Below are positions 26,901 through 34,474 of a DNA stretch of 37,532 nt, one piece after another. The DNA is taken from the NCBI GenBank assembly GCA_945900945.1, contig CAMDKL010000045.1, positions 1-37,532 on the forward strand. The letters run 5' to 3'. The translations under genes were made by a program, and so were the position numbers. The notes beneath the pieces were generated by a model, which was not told the origin of the DNA, did no database searches, and saw only the letters and a program-made list of their open reading frames with translations. Position 1 is the stretch's first letter, and every line of letters starts with the position of its first letter. This DNA comes from Pirellula staleyi DSM 6068 (GTDB lineage Bacteria > Planctomycetota > Planctomycetia > Pirellulales > Pirellulaceae).

Positions 26901-28135
26901 GTGTCACGGGTTCGTATCGAGATCAATTCCCATTGGTTATGCAGTGGATAGATCAAGCTGTTCAGCAAACGGCTAGGCTTGAGGAATCCGAAAACTTTGT
27001 CGCTAGCCACACCAAGGTATTAGAGGAGTCTTTCCGATCGCAAGGAATGTCCGAGAGCGATGCGAAAAAATTCGCCACCGTTCGCGTTTTTTCGAATGAG
27101 GCAGGCGGATACGGAACTGGATTGAGTGATGCGACTTTAGCAACGGATGTTTGGCAGAATGACTCCAAGCAGGACGCGGCCCAAGAAATGTCACAGTTGT
27201 TTGTCCAACGGATGGGACATGCGTTTGGGACCGGTCTCAATGGCGTTGCGGCGGGCCAAGTATTTGCTGAGCACTTGAAGCAAGTAGATGCGGCAATACT
27301 GTCTCGTACTTCGCATACCTATGGTGTTCTCACCAGCGATGATCCGTTCCAGTACCTCGGTGGCTTGTCCCTTGCGATAAGGGAGTTGACAGGAAAAGCA
27401 CCCTCGCTGTTCGTCCAAAATCTGCGGGACGAAAGCGAAGTATCGACCGATCGTGCAAGTGTTTCGCTCGCAAAGGAAGTCAACTCTCGCTACCTGCATC
27501 CTCAGTGGATCAAAGCCCAACAAGCAGAGGGATATAGCGGTACTTTACAAGTCCTCAAGTCCGTGCAGTTCCTTTGGGGATGGCAGGTAACTGCACCGGA
27601 GACCATTCGCCAAGATCAATGGCAATCGTTCCATGATGTCTACTTGCGGGACCGGTATGGATTAGGAACACAAAAATGGATGCGAGAGAACAATGAGGCG
27701 GCCCTGGCACAAATGCTAGAACGCATGCTCGATGCCGTCCGTTTGGACTATTGGCAACCGGATGCGGAAACGCGTCAAGAACTGGTTCGTACTTATCGCG
27801 AAGCTGCGAATCGCTCCAATCTCATTGAACGCAATATAGCAGTAACGCGATTCGCGGAAATGGAGTCAATCAAGTGGACGGCGGATGCGAAATCAAGTGA
27901 CACTTTCACCCAAAGTATGCCCGAATCCTCGGCTTCCATGGAGGCATTCATTCCCTCGCTGACGAAATTTACTGCGGAGGATCCCCAATCTGCGACCCGT
28001 GTGTCTGGCCTCAAGTTGGAAGTCGCCCCTCAGAACAGGCTCAATTTCAACTTGAGATACCAGTGGTTGCCATGGGGAATCATTCCGTTGTTCCTCCTAA
28101 TGGGTGCTTGGCGGGCCGCGCGACGTATTCGTTGA
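23954..28135 (+). CDS. Exported CobN/Mg-chelatase-like protein (HmuS-like), B12-regulated
   Basis: 1393 residues from ATG 23954; the frame is open from 23912, but this start gives a clear signal peptide (MLFVLGLWQMPSACVAA, cleavage near 31). The large chelatase-subunit fold is shown by VIHLGTHGTLEWSPGKERGL (H593, H597, E601), YPYIMDNLGEAITAKRRGRA and ESLPTGKNLYGFDP. Near the C-terminus WGIIPLFLLMGAW (about 1374-1386) is a TM helix followed by RAARRIR, so the protein should be anchored with its bulk outside the cytoplasm. Cytoplasmic CobN inserts cobalt with CobST, and no CobS or CobT is here. The Bacteroidetes HmuS, also CobN-like and linked to ExbB and DUF2149 genes, removes metal from heme. 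B12 control suggests a role in corrinoid uptake, cobalt removal or cobalt capture. Confidence 0.88.
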   Translation: MENKTQIARDTVATMLFVLGLWQMPSACVAAQKDSEARVVVLSTYLVSPARNARLEQAAKDANLSIAILAVEPLTPEELEQALQNCRMLLLDTPHISVAKSIAARLGETIIQSAPKYVVIGEFGLVAKNEATAVEPLKSEAGVPAAWAQRLREYWRFGGDENTRLAMQALQADFSEVGLPPAISMPLQGYYHPRWPKLVTDSTDVVNRLRGDPSKQNPPTNSLAANATKTASGGVVAIVVNSAVFTSDDTNWLDHMIEALEKRGMQAFAFFGPRQNANLVYDMTRNPNEPNRSIASVLINAALVFKPNERKAELDRIGIPVLQTLPSLAMNQEQWQASAEGLALSDISYYYTSSELAGMIDPLLISARDSKSGSLQPIDSQIDAVAAKAVSLFQMQHSPPADRQLAVMVYNYPQGENNFGASFLNVPKSLQNIFSALKSSGYETDTVDADSITIQLRQTLRAFYRPDSMSSLLEQDLAATFPLAKYLAWFRQLPRETQERIEAYWGPPEASSFSNRELQPSQTDDAMQFVVPRVVFGRVVVMPQPLRHPVNASVDSEKKKIRIQHKSKVPLSHQYLATYLWIRNEWHAHAVIHLGTHGTLEWSPGKERGLATLDDPYLALGDLPNIYPYIMDNLGEAITAKRRGRATILSHLTPMFSPAGFRPGLHEMHDLMHDWETVAPGPVRKEVESRLLAYFVEHQLHRDLNWTESEIASNFEGFLELLHPYLDDIAQSAQPQGLAAFGEVPSPERRFGMIMQMLRKPMIEALGEDIDEVFLLDAEKVMKSRPARWLQVALQDSVAASKLDLRKQDVLNNSSKSSVPNRAEAKVLDPDVLLSLAKRAQQLEISLSKNDELESLMAALNGQHIASSYGGDPVRNPESLPTGKNLYGFDPSRVPTRQAWDIGVAAFDAWVKEYKESHEDKWPEKIAYSLWAGETMRHQGIMEAQVLFAMGIKPTWDDSGRVNGLETLTSNDLGRPRVDVLLSVTGSYRDQFPLVMQWIDQAVQQTARLEESENFVASHTKVLEESFRSQGMSESDAKKFATVRVFSNEAGGYGTGLSDATLATDVWQNDSKQDAAQEMSQLFVQRMGHAFGTGLNGVAAGQVFAEHLKQVDAAILSRTSHTYGVLTSDDPFQYLGGLSLAIRELTGKAPSLFVQNLRDESEVSTDRASVSLAKEVNSRYLHPQWIKAQQAEGYSGTLQVLKSVQFLWGWQVTAPETIRQDQWQSFHDVYLRDRYGLGTQKWMRENNEAALAQMLERMLDAVRLDYWQPDAETRQELVRTYREAANRSNLIERNIAVTRFAEMESIKWTADAKSSDTFTQSMPESSASMEAFIPSLTKFTAEDPQSATRVSGLKLEVAPQNRLNFNLRYQWLPWGIIPLFLLMGAWRAARRIR

Positions 28136-28165
28136 TAGGTGAGTGGTAGCCCGATAGCTTGTCGT

Positions 28166-28413
28166 TTACTTACCAGGCGAAGCGACTTTGCTACTAGCTG
28201 CTCGCTCCTCATATTCGTCCGGATGCCTAGCTACCTCATCAACTGTGGAAATGTCGTACTCCTGCAGGATCGGACTAGCCAGCAACCTAGCAGAGACCAC
28301 TTCCACAGGTTGGACTAAGGCGGGATTCTGGGCTAGCACATCAACTGTGAATAGGTCGTCGACTGCAGGAGAACGTGCTAACGATAAAAGTCGATCCAGT
28401 GTACCGTAATCGA
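28166..28413 (-). pseudogene. Coding-like minus frame without a start, unrecognised
   Basis: The minus frame from 28413 to the stop at 28166-28168 is open for about 82 codons and reads FKIDYGTLDRLLSLARSPA, then DDLFTVDVLAQNPALVQPVE, LLASPILQEYDISTVDEVA and RHPDEYEERAASSKVASPGK. The acidic, leucine-rich composition looks like a real protein. Two related units (LFTVDVLAQNP and YDISTVDEVARHP) suggest a repeat. There is no ATG, and the 5' end overlaps the last codons of the gene at 28378-28896 in another frame. It may be the 3' end of a lost gene. No family recognised. Confidence 0.35.
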
Positions 28414-28896
28414 TTTTGAATTATCCTCGAGAAATACTGTCGGCAAATCCATTTCGAAGTATCCATCCTTAAGCGGAATGGACTTGGCTGGCTTTCGATC
28501 ACTGCCAATCATTCGAATCTCCATCCCGTAGGGACTTTTAGCGTCTAGCGGCAACTCTTCCTTGCCGTTCTTCCACAATCGCACCTTGCTGTCCTGACTC
28601 GAAACGGAAGCTTCGAGTTTCATTTTGTCGTTCGTGACCTGGAAGTTCTCCAGGCCTTTTAGATGCAGTCGTAGCACCACAGTGTCTGGCCACTTTGCTT
28701 TCATCCGCTCGATGACCGCTTGGCTAACCCCGAATGGACTTTGAACCGAAATCACCACTTTGTCCTTTTCGGCTTTCACCACAACTTTGTCGTTTTCCCG
28801 CTTCGTCGTGATCTTGAACGGTGGCGTATCATCGGCAGTGGTGATCGTCACTACAACGGACAGAACCAGCAAACCGGAAATAATCAAATGCTGCAT
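28378..28896 (-). CDS. Secreted planctomycete protein of unknown function
   Basis: 172 residues with a signal peptide (MQHLIISGLLVLSVVVTITTA|DD). The body is a single beta-rich domain: FKITTKRENDKVVVKAEKDK, VISVQSPFGVSQAVIERM, and an ending VFLEDNSKSITVHWIDFYR. The NSKSIT-hWIDFYR ending recurs in a planctomycete family of small exported proteins, as I remember it, which supports this stop as the true end. No catalytic or metal motif is seen. It converges with the CobN-like gene, 242 bases apart. Confidence 0.75.
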   Translation of the reverse strand: MQHLIISGLLVLSVVVTITTADDTPPFKITTKRENDKVVVKAEKDKVVISVQSPFGVSQAVIERMKAKWPDTVVLRLHLKGLENFQVTNDKMKLEASVSSQDSKVRLWKNGKEELPLDAKSPYGMEIRMIGSDRKPAKSIPLKDGYFEMDLPTVFLEDNSKSITVHWIDFYR

Positions 28897-29306
28897 GATT
28901 ACCTATTAATGATCCGCCGGAAAGTCAAATTGATCCGCTCAGCGATGTTCATATCGGTCTTCGGAACTTCATGTTGCGAGAAATGTTGCTTCGTTCCAGC
29001 CATGATGATCAGTGTTCCACTGCAAGCCGGAAATGTTCTGGTTTCATCATGACCCCAACGAAGTTACCAGCCATTTTTAAAATTCTTTCTCAAATTTCTT
29101 GCGTCGTGACTGCAATGATGGTAAAAACAACCTTAATGCTACCTTTCGTGATGCGAATTCCCTGTAATGCGTGTCCGTCTTAATTCATATCAACTTTTGA
29201 TTCGTATTTAGTAATCTATTTTTGGCGACCCAAAAAAACGTCTACTTATTTCCAATTAGCTTCTTAACTTCGTGCTTTTCAAATTTCAAAAAGGGAGAAT
29301 TAAAGG
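28897..29306 (+). other. Intergenic region upstream of the DUF1559 gene
   Basis: 410 bases, increasingly AT-rich towards 29306, with no credible gene. It should hold divergent promoters for the minus-strand secreted gene and the DUF1559 gene. The purine-rich aaagggag about 11 bases before ATG 29307 and aaagg directly before it are candidate ribosome sites. Confidence 0.5.
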
Positions 29307-30374
29307 ATGCGATCGAATCGTGAATCCGGTTTTACACTTGTCGAACTCTTGGTCGTAATTGCGATCATCGGAATTTTAGTCGGGTTGTTATTGCCCGCTG
29401 TTCAGGCTGCTCGCGAGGCGGCACGGCGTATGCAGTGTACCAACAACCTGAAACAACTCGGAATTGCAATGCATAATCACCATGACACTCTCAAACGCCT
29501 GCCGCAATTGAACGAGACAAATGGAGCCAATCGAAACGCCAATCCAGACGGAAACGAGAACCGAAATAGCGGTTTGATGCGCATCTTGCCTTATATGGAA
29601 CAAAGCGCGATTTACAATATTTTGTCCCAGCCGGGAACTTACCTTCAGGGAACGACAGTTAAAAACACCTTGCCATTCGGACCCGTTCGGGATCGCAACT
29701 ATGCTCCTTACCGAGCCCAAGTCCCAGGCTTTCTATGTCCCTCCAATCCTCCTGGAACATTCATTTGGAATGATGATGGGAAGCGCAGCTACGCCTGCTC
29801 CGTCGGAGACTCCATCACGAACAACCATTCGAACGCAGAGAATCGCGGACCGTTTGGCAGATCGATCAAAACCGGTCTGAGTTCGCTTACCGATGGTACG
29901 AGCAACACGATCCTCATGGCCGAACGTGCCATTGGCTCGGGCGATAAACGAAGTGCCAAAGGCTACTTTGCTAACAACGTCGCTGGCCTCAATGTTTCGC
30001 CGATTAACTGCTTAGTCAAGGCCAGCGCAGGCAGATATTTTCCGACTGCGTCCGTCATGGAGGCCAGGGCTGTTGGAGTTCAATGGTACGACGGATATCC
30101 TGCATTCACCGGTGTATGTACGATTTTGCCACCCAATAGCGCCTCTTGCAGCAATGAGAACTGGGGGGATGCATGGGGTGTTTTTAGCGCTAGCAGTTTT
30201 CATACAGGCGGGGTTAATATTCTAATGGCTGATGGCTCGGTGCACTTCGTTAGCGACTCAATCGATACTGGCAACCTGACAGTTGCACCACCGACTAGCG
30301 GTGTCAGCCCCTATGGGGTTTGGGGAGCATTGGGATCTATGGGTGGTGGCGAAGTCGCCTCACTTCCTAACTAA
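29307..30374 (+). CDS. DUF1559 prepilin-like protein (type II secretion/pilin N-terminus)
   Basis: 355 residues. The N-terminus RESGFTLVELLVVIAIIGIL is a class III prepilin signal with cleavage between G and F and a Glu at +5, followed by a single hydrophobic helix. AVQAAREAARRMQCTNNLKQ and LGIAMHNHHD are the standard DUF1559 continuation, and FHTGGVNILMADGSVHFVSD near residue 300 is the H-x9-DG C-terminal motif. These proteins are abundant in planctomycetes and are thought to be pseudopilins or surface proteins. It is followed by a lipoprotein gene typical of such loci. Confidence 0.95.
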   Translation: MRSNRESGFTLVELLVVIAIIGILVGLLLPAVQAAREAARRMQCTNNLKQLGIAMHNHHDTLKRLPQLNETNGANRNANPDGNENRNSGLMRILPYMEQSAIYNILSQPGTYLQGTTVKNTLPFGPVRDRNYAPYRAQVPGFLCPSNPPGTFIWNDDGKRSYACSVGDSITNNHSNAENRGPFGRSIKTGLSSLTDGTSNTILMAERAIGSGDKRSAKGYFANNVAGLNVSPINCLVKASAGRYFPTASVMEARAVGVQWYDGYPAFTGVCTILPPNSASCSNENWGDAWGVFSASSFHTGGVNILMADGSVHFVSDSIDTGNLTVAPPTSGVSPYGVWGALGSMGGGEVASLPN

Positions 30375-30418
30375 TTGGATGCAGAATTAGTTCTGTGGCG
30401 TTCACTTTGAACCCTAGA

Positions 30419-30488
30419 CGCTAGCCTCGGGCTTCGTACCAAGCGACATAACTAGCGAATTCAGGCCCGGGGTTAGCGCCCACCGGTT
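30419..30488. repeat. Extragenic inverted repeat downstream of the DUF1559 gene
   Basis: Arms cgctagcctcgggc (30419-30432) and gcccggggttagcg (30475-30488) pair over 14 positions, two of them G-U in RNA. The CG-YTAG-C core with a CGG run resembles the arms of the palindrome at 3944-4009. It may terminate or stabilise the DUF1559 transcript, or be a dispersed repeat. Confidence 0.5.
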
Positions 30489-30617
30489 CACGAAATCGCA
30501 AAAAGAGCAGCATTGGGTTATCGCCGTGCCGCTAACGAATCTCAATCTTATCGCCTGACATGACCGCACAGGTTGCTTGCGGAGATGTTATCCCCACCTT
30601 TTTACCGAAAGAGTCTC

Positions 30618-31148
30618 ATGATTTGCAAGGTCCCTCTTATCCGTTTGGCCCTTCTATATCTCACCACCTGTCTGATCGGTCTGATGGCGTTGACCGGCTG
30701 TGGTGCCAGTAAGGTTTCGACTGTCTCCGCAACCGGCACCGTGATGCATAAAGGAAATCCCCTCGAAGGTGCCTCCGTTACGCTTAGCCGAGGAGGGCGG
30801 GATATAACCACAGGAGAGATTGCCATCGGTAAGACCGACGTTGAGGGACGCTTTTCGTTGACTACTTACATTGGTCCGCAGACAGAGTTAAAGGGTGCCG
30901 TGATTGGAAAGTACGATGTAACCATCTCGAAATACATTATTCCACCCGGAATGACAGAAGCCCAATACAAGGCATTGGTCGCTGAAGTTGATAAAATTTC
31001 CGCATCCGGTGCCATGATGCCTCCCGGCCAACAATTACCCGATTTGGTCGAGATGCTTCCCACCAAGTACTCTGGCATCGGAAAGAGTGAACTATCGGCT
31101 GAAGTCACAGCCAAAGGACCGAACGACTTCCCGTTCGACTTAAAGTAA
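30618..31148 (+). CDS. Lipoprotein with carboxypeptidase-regulatory-like fold
   Basis: 176 residues from ATG 30618; the frame is open from 30573, but the lipoprotein signal MICKVPLIRLALLYLTTCLIG then LMALTGC makes this the better start. LTGC is the lipobox. The mature part SATGTVMHKGNPLEGASVTLSR resembles the small beta-sandwich (transthyretin-like) domain that planctomycetes place beside DUF1559 genes. It is probably anchored in a membrane facing the periplasm. It ends 14 bases before the PSD1 gene, so the two may share a transcript. The role is unknown. Confidence 0.85.
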   Translation: MICKVPLIRLALLYLTTCLIGLMALTGCGASKVSTVSATGTVMHKGNPLEGASVTLSRGGRDITTGEIAIGKTDVEGRFSLTTYIGPQTELKGAVIGKYDVTISKYIIPPGMTEAQYKALVAEVDKISASGAMMPPGQQLPDLVEMLPTKYSGIGKSELSAEVTAKGPNDFPFDLK

Positions 31149-31162
31149 GCGTTCCGCCTCCT

Positions 31163-34100
31163 ATGATTTTGTCTACTTCGACTGCGATACGACCCAATGT
31201 CCTTGTCTCCCGATCAGCGATATTCTTCGTTCTGATGTGTTTGCATTGGATGGATTCACCGTTTGCGATCGCAGACGACCCAGATCGAAAAGCACTTGAG
31301 TTTTTTGAATCCAAGATCCGTCCTGTTTTGGTACAAGAGTGCTACGGTTGCCACTCGCAAGAAGCTGACAAGAAAGGGAAGCTACGCGGTTCGTTGCTTC
31401 TGGATTCTCGCGATGGGGCAAAGAAAGGCGGAGATACCGGGCCAGCGGTTGTACCCAGCGAAGTCGACAAGAGCCTAATGATCAGCGCAATCCGTCATCA
31501 AGACTTTGAGATGCCGCCCAAAGGCAAGCTATCGGATGCAATCATTGCGGACTTCGAGAAATGGATTGCAAGCGGGGCTGTCGATCCACGCGAAAGCAAA
31601 GCGGTTGCGCCAGCTCGAGTGATCGATTGGGAACAAGGAAGAACGCACTGGGCATTTCAACCCCTTTTAAAGCAAGTTCCACTCCCTAAATTAGTTCATA
31701 CAGCACTTTCCAATCCCATCGATCAATTCATTCGTCGAGAACAAGTTGCCAAGGGATTAAACCAAAATGCAATCGCCGATAAGCGCACGCTGATTCGTCG
31801 GGCCTGGATCGATCTGCTTGGTTTGCCTCCCTCGCCCGATGAAATGGCGACCTGGATGACTCGCTTGACACCTAGTGGCGATTCAACCTATGCGGGCGTC
31901 GACCAGCGTGCATGGTGGCAGTTGATCGACCACCTACTCGATAGTCCTCGCTATGGAGAACGCTGGGCAAGGCACTGGATGGATGTTGCTCGCTTTGCCG
32001 AATCGCACGGGTACGAACAAGACTACGATCGCCCCAACGCATATTACTATCGGGATTTTCTCATTCGCGCTTTTAATTCCGACATGCCTTACGACCAATT
32101 CGTTCGTTGGCAGTTGGCTGGCGACGAACTGGCACCGGAGGATCCGTTGGCTTGGATGGCGACCGGCTTTCTCGGCGCTGGAGCGTTTCCGACTCAGCTC
32201 ACCGAAACGGAATTCGAGTCAGCCCGCTACGATGAATTGGATGATATGGTCGCGACGACAGGAGTTACCTTTCTTGGATTATCGGTCGGCTGTGCCCGAT
32301 GTCATGACCATAAATTCGATCCGATTACATCGAAGGAATACTATGGCCTTGTGTCGACGTTCGCATCGGTAATCCGCTGCGAAAAAGCGTTCGATCTCTC
32401 CCCAGATTCCAATCGTGCGATTCGCAATTCTCATGAAGAATCCCTTGCTGACCTGCGGCGACAATTGAACGAACTGGATAACGGTTTGCCCCGGCGATTG
32501 GTAGATTGGATCAAAACCGTTCGCGATGAATCGGAATGGCGAAATGAGTGGTCGACGCTGTCAGGAAAGTTGGAGTCGATCGGTAAAACGAAATTTGTCC
32601 CTCAGTCAGATGGTAGCTTTCTCGCGACAGGAAGGCCGCCAGCCATGGACAAGGTCACTGTCCTCGTTGAGATGAAAGATACGCTTCAGTTCGCAGGCAT
32701 TCGAGTCGAAGCACTTAGCGATGAATCGCTACCGAACCGTGGGCCAGGTCGAGCGGACAATGGGAACTTTGTACTCAGCAACATCGAAGTGTTCGTTGAC
32801 ACTCCCGAAAAACCCGATTCGGTGCCGATTCCATTGGTAAAGGCGATCGCGACGCATCAGCAGAATGAAGCGTCTCTATCCGTTCAATCGTCGATCGATT
32901 CGGATCCAATCAGCGGATGGGCCGTCGATGGCCAGATTGGGCGAGATCAGGCGGCAGCCTTCTTTTCGGACCAAGTGAGATCGATCGAGAAGGGCAGCAA
33001 ACTCCGTTGTGTCTTGTCCTTCCAGCATTCCAACCCAAAACATGCAATTGGAAAATTCCGATTGTCTTTGACATCCAACTCCGATGCACGTGTCCAGGTT
33101 GGACTCTCTGGACCGTCACCGGAGTTGGTGAAGCGACTGGGGCAGTTGCGCGAGAGGGTAATGCAATTGCCACAGGGGGAATCGGGGTCCGTCACCGCAT
33201 TGATTCAAAAAATTGGCGAATCACCCGAGGATTGGAAGGAAACGATTCTTTGGTTTAGTCAGAAGCAGTCCGATTGGCGTGAGTTGATGGAGAAGATAGA
33301 AAAGAATGAAAAGGCTGGCCCGCCGGTCAAGCTGACGACGATCCAAATTGCAAGCGAAGGATTACGGCCGATGAAGCATCATGCGGACGACCGGGGCTAT
33401 CCTCATTTTTATCCGCAGGTCCACGTTCTCAGGCGAGGCGATGTCCATCAAAAAGGCGATGTCGCTTCTTCCGGACCGCTCATCGTGCTGGCCTCCAAAA
33501 GTCAGCCAATCGATTGGGCCCCAAAAGATGCGGATCGTAAGGCCTCGGTGCCTTCGTTTCGACGATCGCGATTAGCCGACTGGATCACCGATCCTGACCA
33601 AGGATCGGGTGCCTTGACGGCGCGTGTTATGCTAAATCGCCTTTGGCAGCATCATTTTGGTCGAGGCATCGTCGGTACGCCGAACGACTTCGGCACTTCT
33701 GGAGACAGACCATCCCATCCTGAACTGCTCGAATGGCTCGCCAAAGAACTGATCGATGGTGATTGGAAACTCAAGAGGATGCATCGCTTGATCATGACGA
33801 GTAACACGTATATGCAATCGAGTGCCGCGACACGCCCCGAAGCGGAACCGGTAAATGCGAACCCACAACTTATTGATCCAGAGAATCGAACATGGTGGCG
33901 GCGTTATCCTCGTCGATTAGAAGCCGAAGCGCTTCGCGATGCGCTGTTGTCTACCTCGGGGTTGTTGGATGTCTCAATGTATGGTCCGGGAACTTTGGAT
34001 GAAAACATGCGACGGCGCAGTGTCTACTTCTTTATCAAGCGGAGCCAGTTGATCCCATCGATGATGCTGTTCGATTGGCCGGAGCATCTGGTCAGTATTG

Positions 34101-34459
34101 GCCAGCGCTCGTCGACGACCATCGCTCCACAGGCTTTAATGTTGATGAATGGGAAATTGGGCAGGCAGTCGGCCGAAGCGATCGCTGCAAAAATGGTTTC
34201 TCAGACTTCGGCTATCGACATCGATGTGCGTTCTGCAATTACCAAGGCTTACCAAATTGCATACCAGCGAGACGCATCCCCTATCGAGCACCACGTTGGA
34301 GAGCAGTTTCTAGGCCAGTTTGTGATCACCCGTTCTACAACTCCATCGAACCCTGGCGAGCCAACGGGTCCGATGAAGGCGTCGGATATACCGCTTGATT
34401 GCTGGGCTGATTACTGCCAGGCCCTATTGAGCGCCAACGAATTTATCTTTGTTGATTGA
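31163..34459 (+). CDS. PSD1/DUF1549-DUF1553 protein with planctomycete cytochrome-c-like domain
   Basis: 1098 residues. After a signal peptide (to about 38, FAIADD) comes a PSCyt1-type domain with C60YGCH64. DUF1549 follows (RRAWIDLLGLPPSPDEM, then YGERWARHWMDVARFAESHG) and contains a second CxxCH at 377-381 (CARCHDHKFDPI). The C-terminal DUF1553 has LADWITDPDQGSGALTARVM, RLWQHHFGRGIVGTPNDFG and RRSVYFFIKRSQLIPSMM. Two CxxCH motifs suggest heme c and periplasmic redox work. In planctomycetes this family is nearly always followed by DUF1501, as here after 15 bases. The biochemical reaction is unknown; links to polysaccharide degradation have been suggested. No ribosome site is evident at 31163. 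Confidence 0.92.
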   Translation: MILSTSTAIRPNVLVSRSAIFFVLMCLHWMDSPFAIADDPDRKALEFFESKIRPVLVQECYGCHSQEADKKGKLRGSLLLDSRDGAKKGGDTGPAVVPSEVDKSLMISAIRHQDFEMPPKGKLSDAIIADFEKWIASGAVDPRESKAVAPARVIDWEQGRTHWAFQPLLKQVPLPKLVHTALSNPIDQFIRREQVAKGLNQNAIADKRTLIRRAWIDLLGLPPSPDEMATWMTRLTPSGDSTYAGVDQRAWWQLIDHLLDSPRYGERWARHWMDVARFAESHGYEQDYDRPNAYYYRDFLIRAFNSDMPYDQFVRWQLAGDELAPEDPLAWMATGFLGAGAFPTQLTETEFESARYDELDDMVATTGVTFLGLSVGCARCHDHKFDPITSKEYYGLVSTFASVIRCEKAFDLSPDSNRAIRNSHEESLADLRRQLNELDNGLPRRLVDWIKTVRDESEWRNEWSTLSGKLESIGKTKFVPQSDGSFLATGRPPAMDKVTVLVEMKDTLQFAGIRVEALSDESLPNRGPGRADNGNFVLSNIEVFVDTPEKPDSVPIPLVKAIATHQQNEASLSVQSSIDSDPISGWAVDGQIGRDQAAAFFSDQVRSIEKGSKLRCVLSFQHSNPKHAIGKFRLSLTSNSDARVQVGLSGPSPELVKRLGQLRERVMQLPQGESGSVTALIQKIGESPEDWKETILWFSQKQSDWRELMEKIEKNEKAGPPVKLTTIQIASEGLRPMKHHADDRGYPHFYPQVHVLRRGDVHQKGDVASSGPLIVLASKSQPIDWAPKDADRKASVPSFRRSRLADWITDPDQGSGALTARVMLNRLWQHHFGRGIVGTPNDFGTSGDRPSHPELLEWLAKELIDGDWKLKRMHRLIMTSNTYMQSSAATRPEAEPVNANPQLIDPENRTWWRRYPRRLEAEALRDALLSTSGLLDVSMYGPGTLDENMRRRSVYFFIKRSQLIPSMMLFDWPEHLVSIGQRSSTTIAPQALMLMNGKLGRQSAEAIAAKMVSQTSAIDIDVRSAITKAYQIAYQRDASPIEHHVGEQFLGQFVITRSTTPSNPGEPTGPMKASDIPLDCWADYCQALLSANEFIFVD

Positions 34460-34474
34460 TTAGGAGAACGAATC

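Noticed and set aside
22838-28135. Reading the CobN-like gene as a normal aerobic cobaltochelatase subunit of B12 synthesis
   Set aside because: Signal peptide, C-terminal membrane anchor, and ExbB/DUF2149 neighbours without CobS/CobT do not fit the cytoplasmic enzyme.
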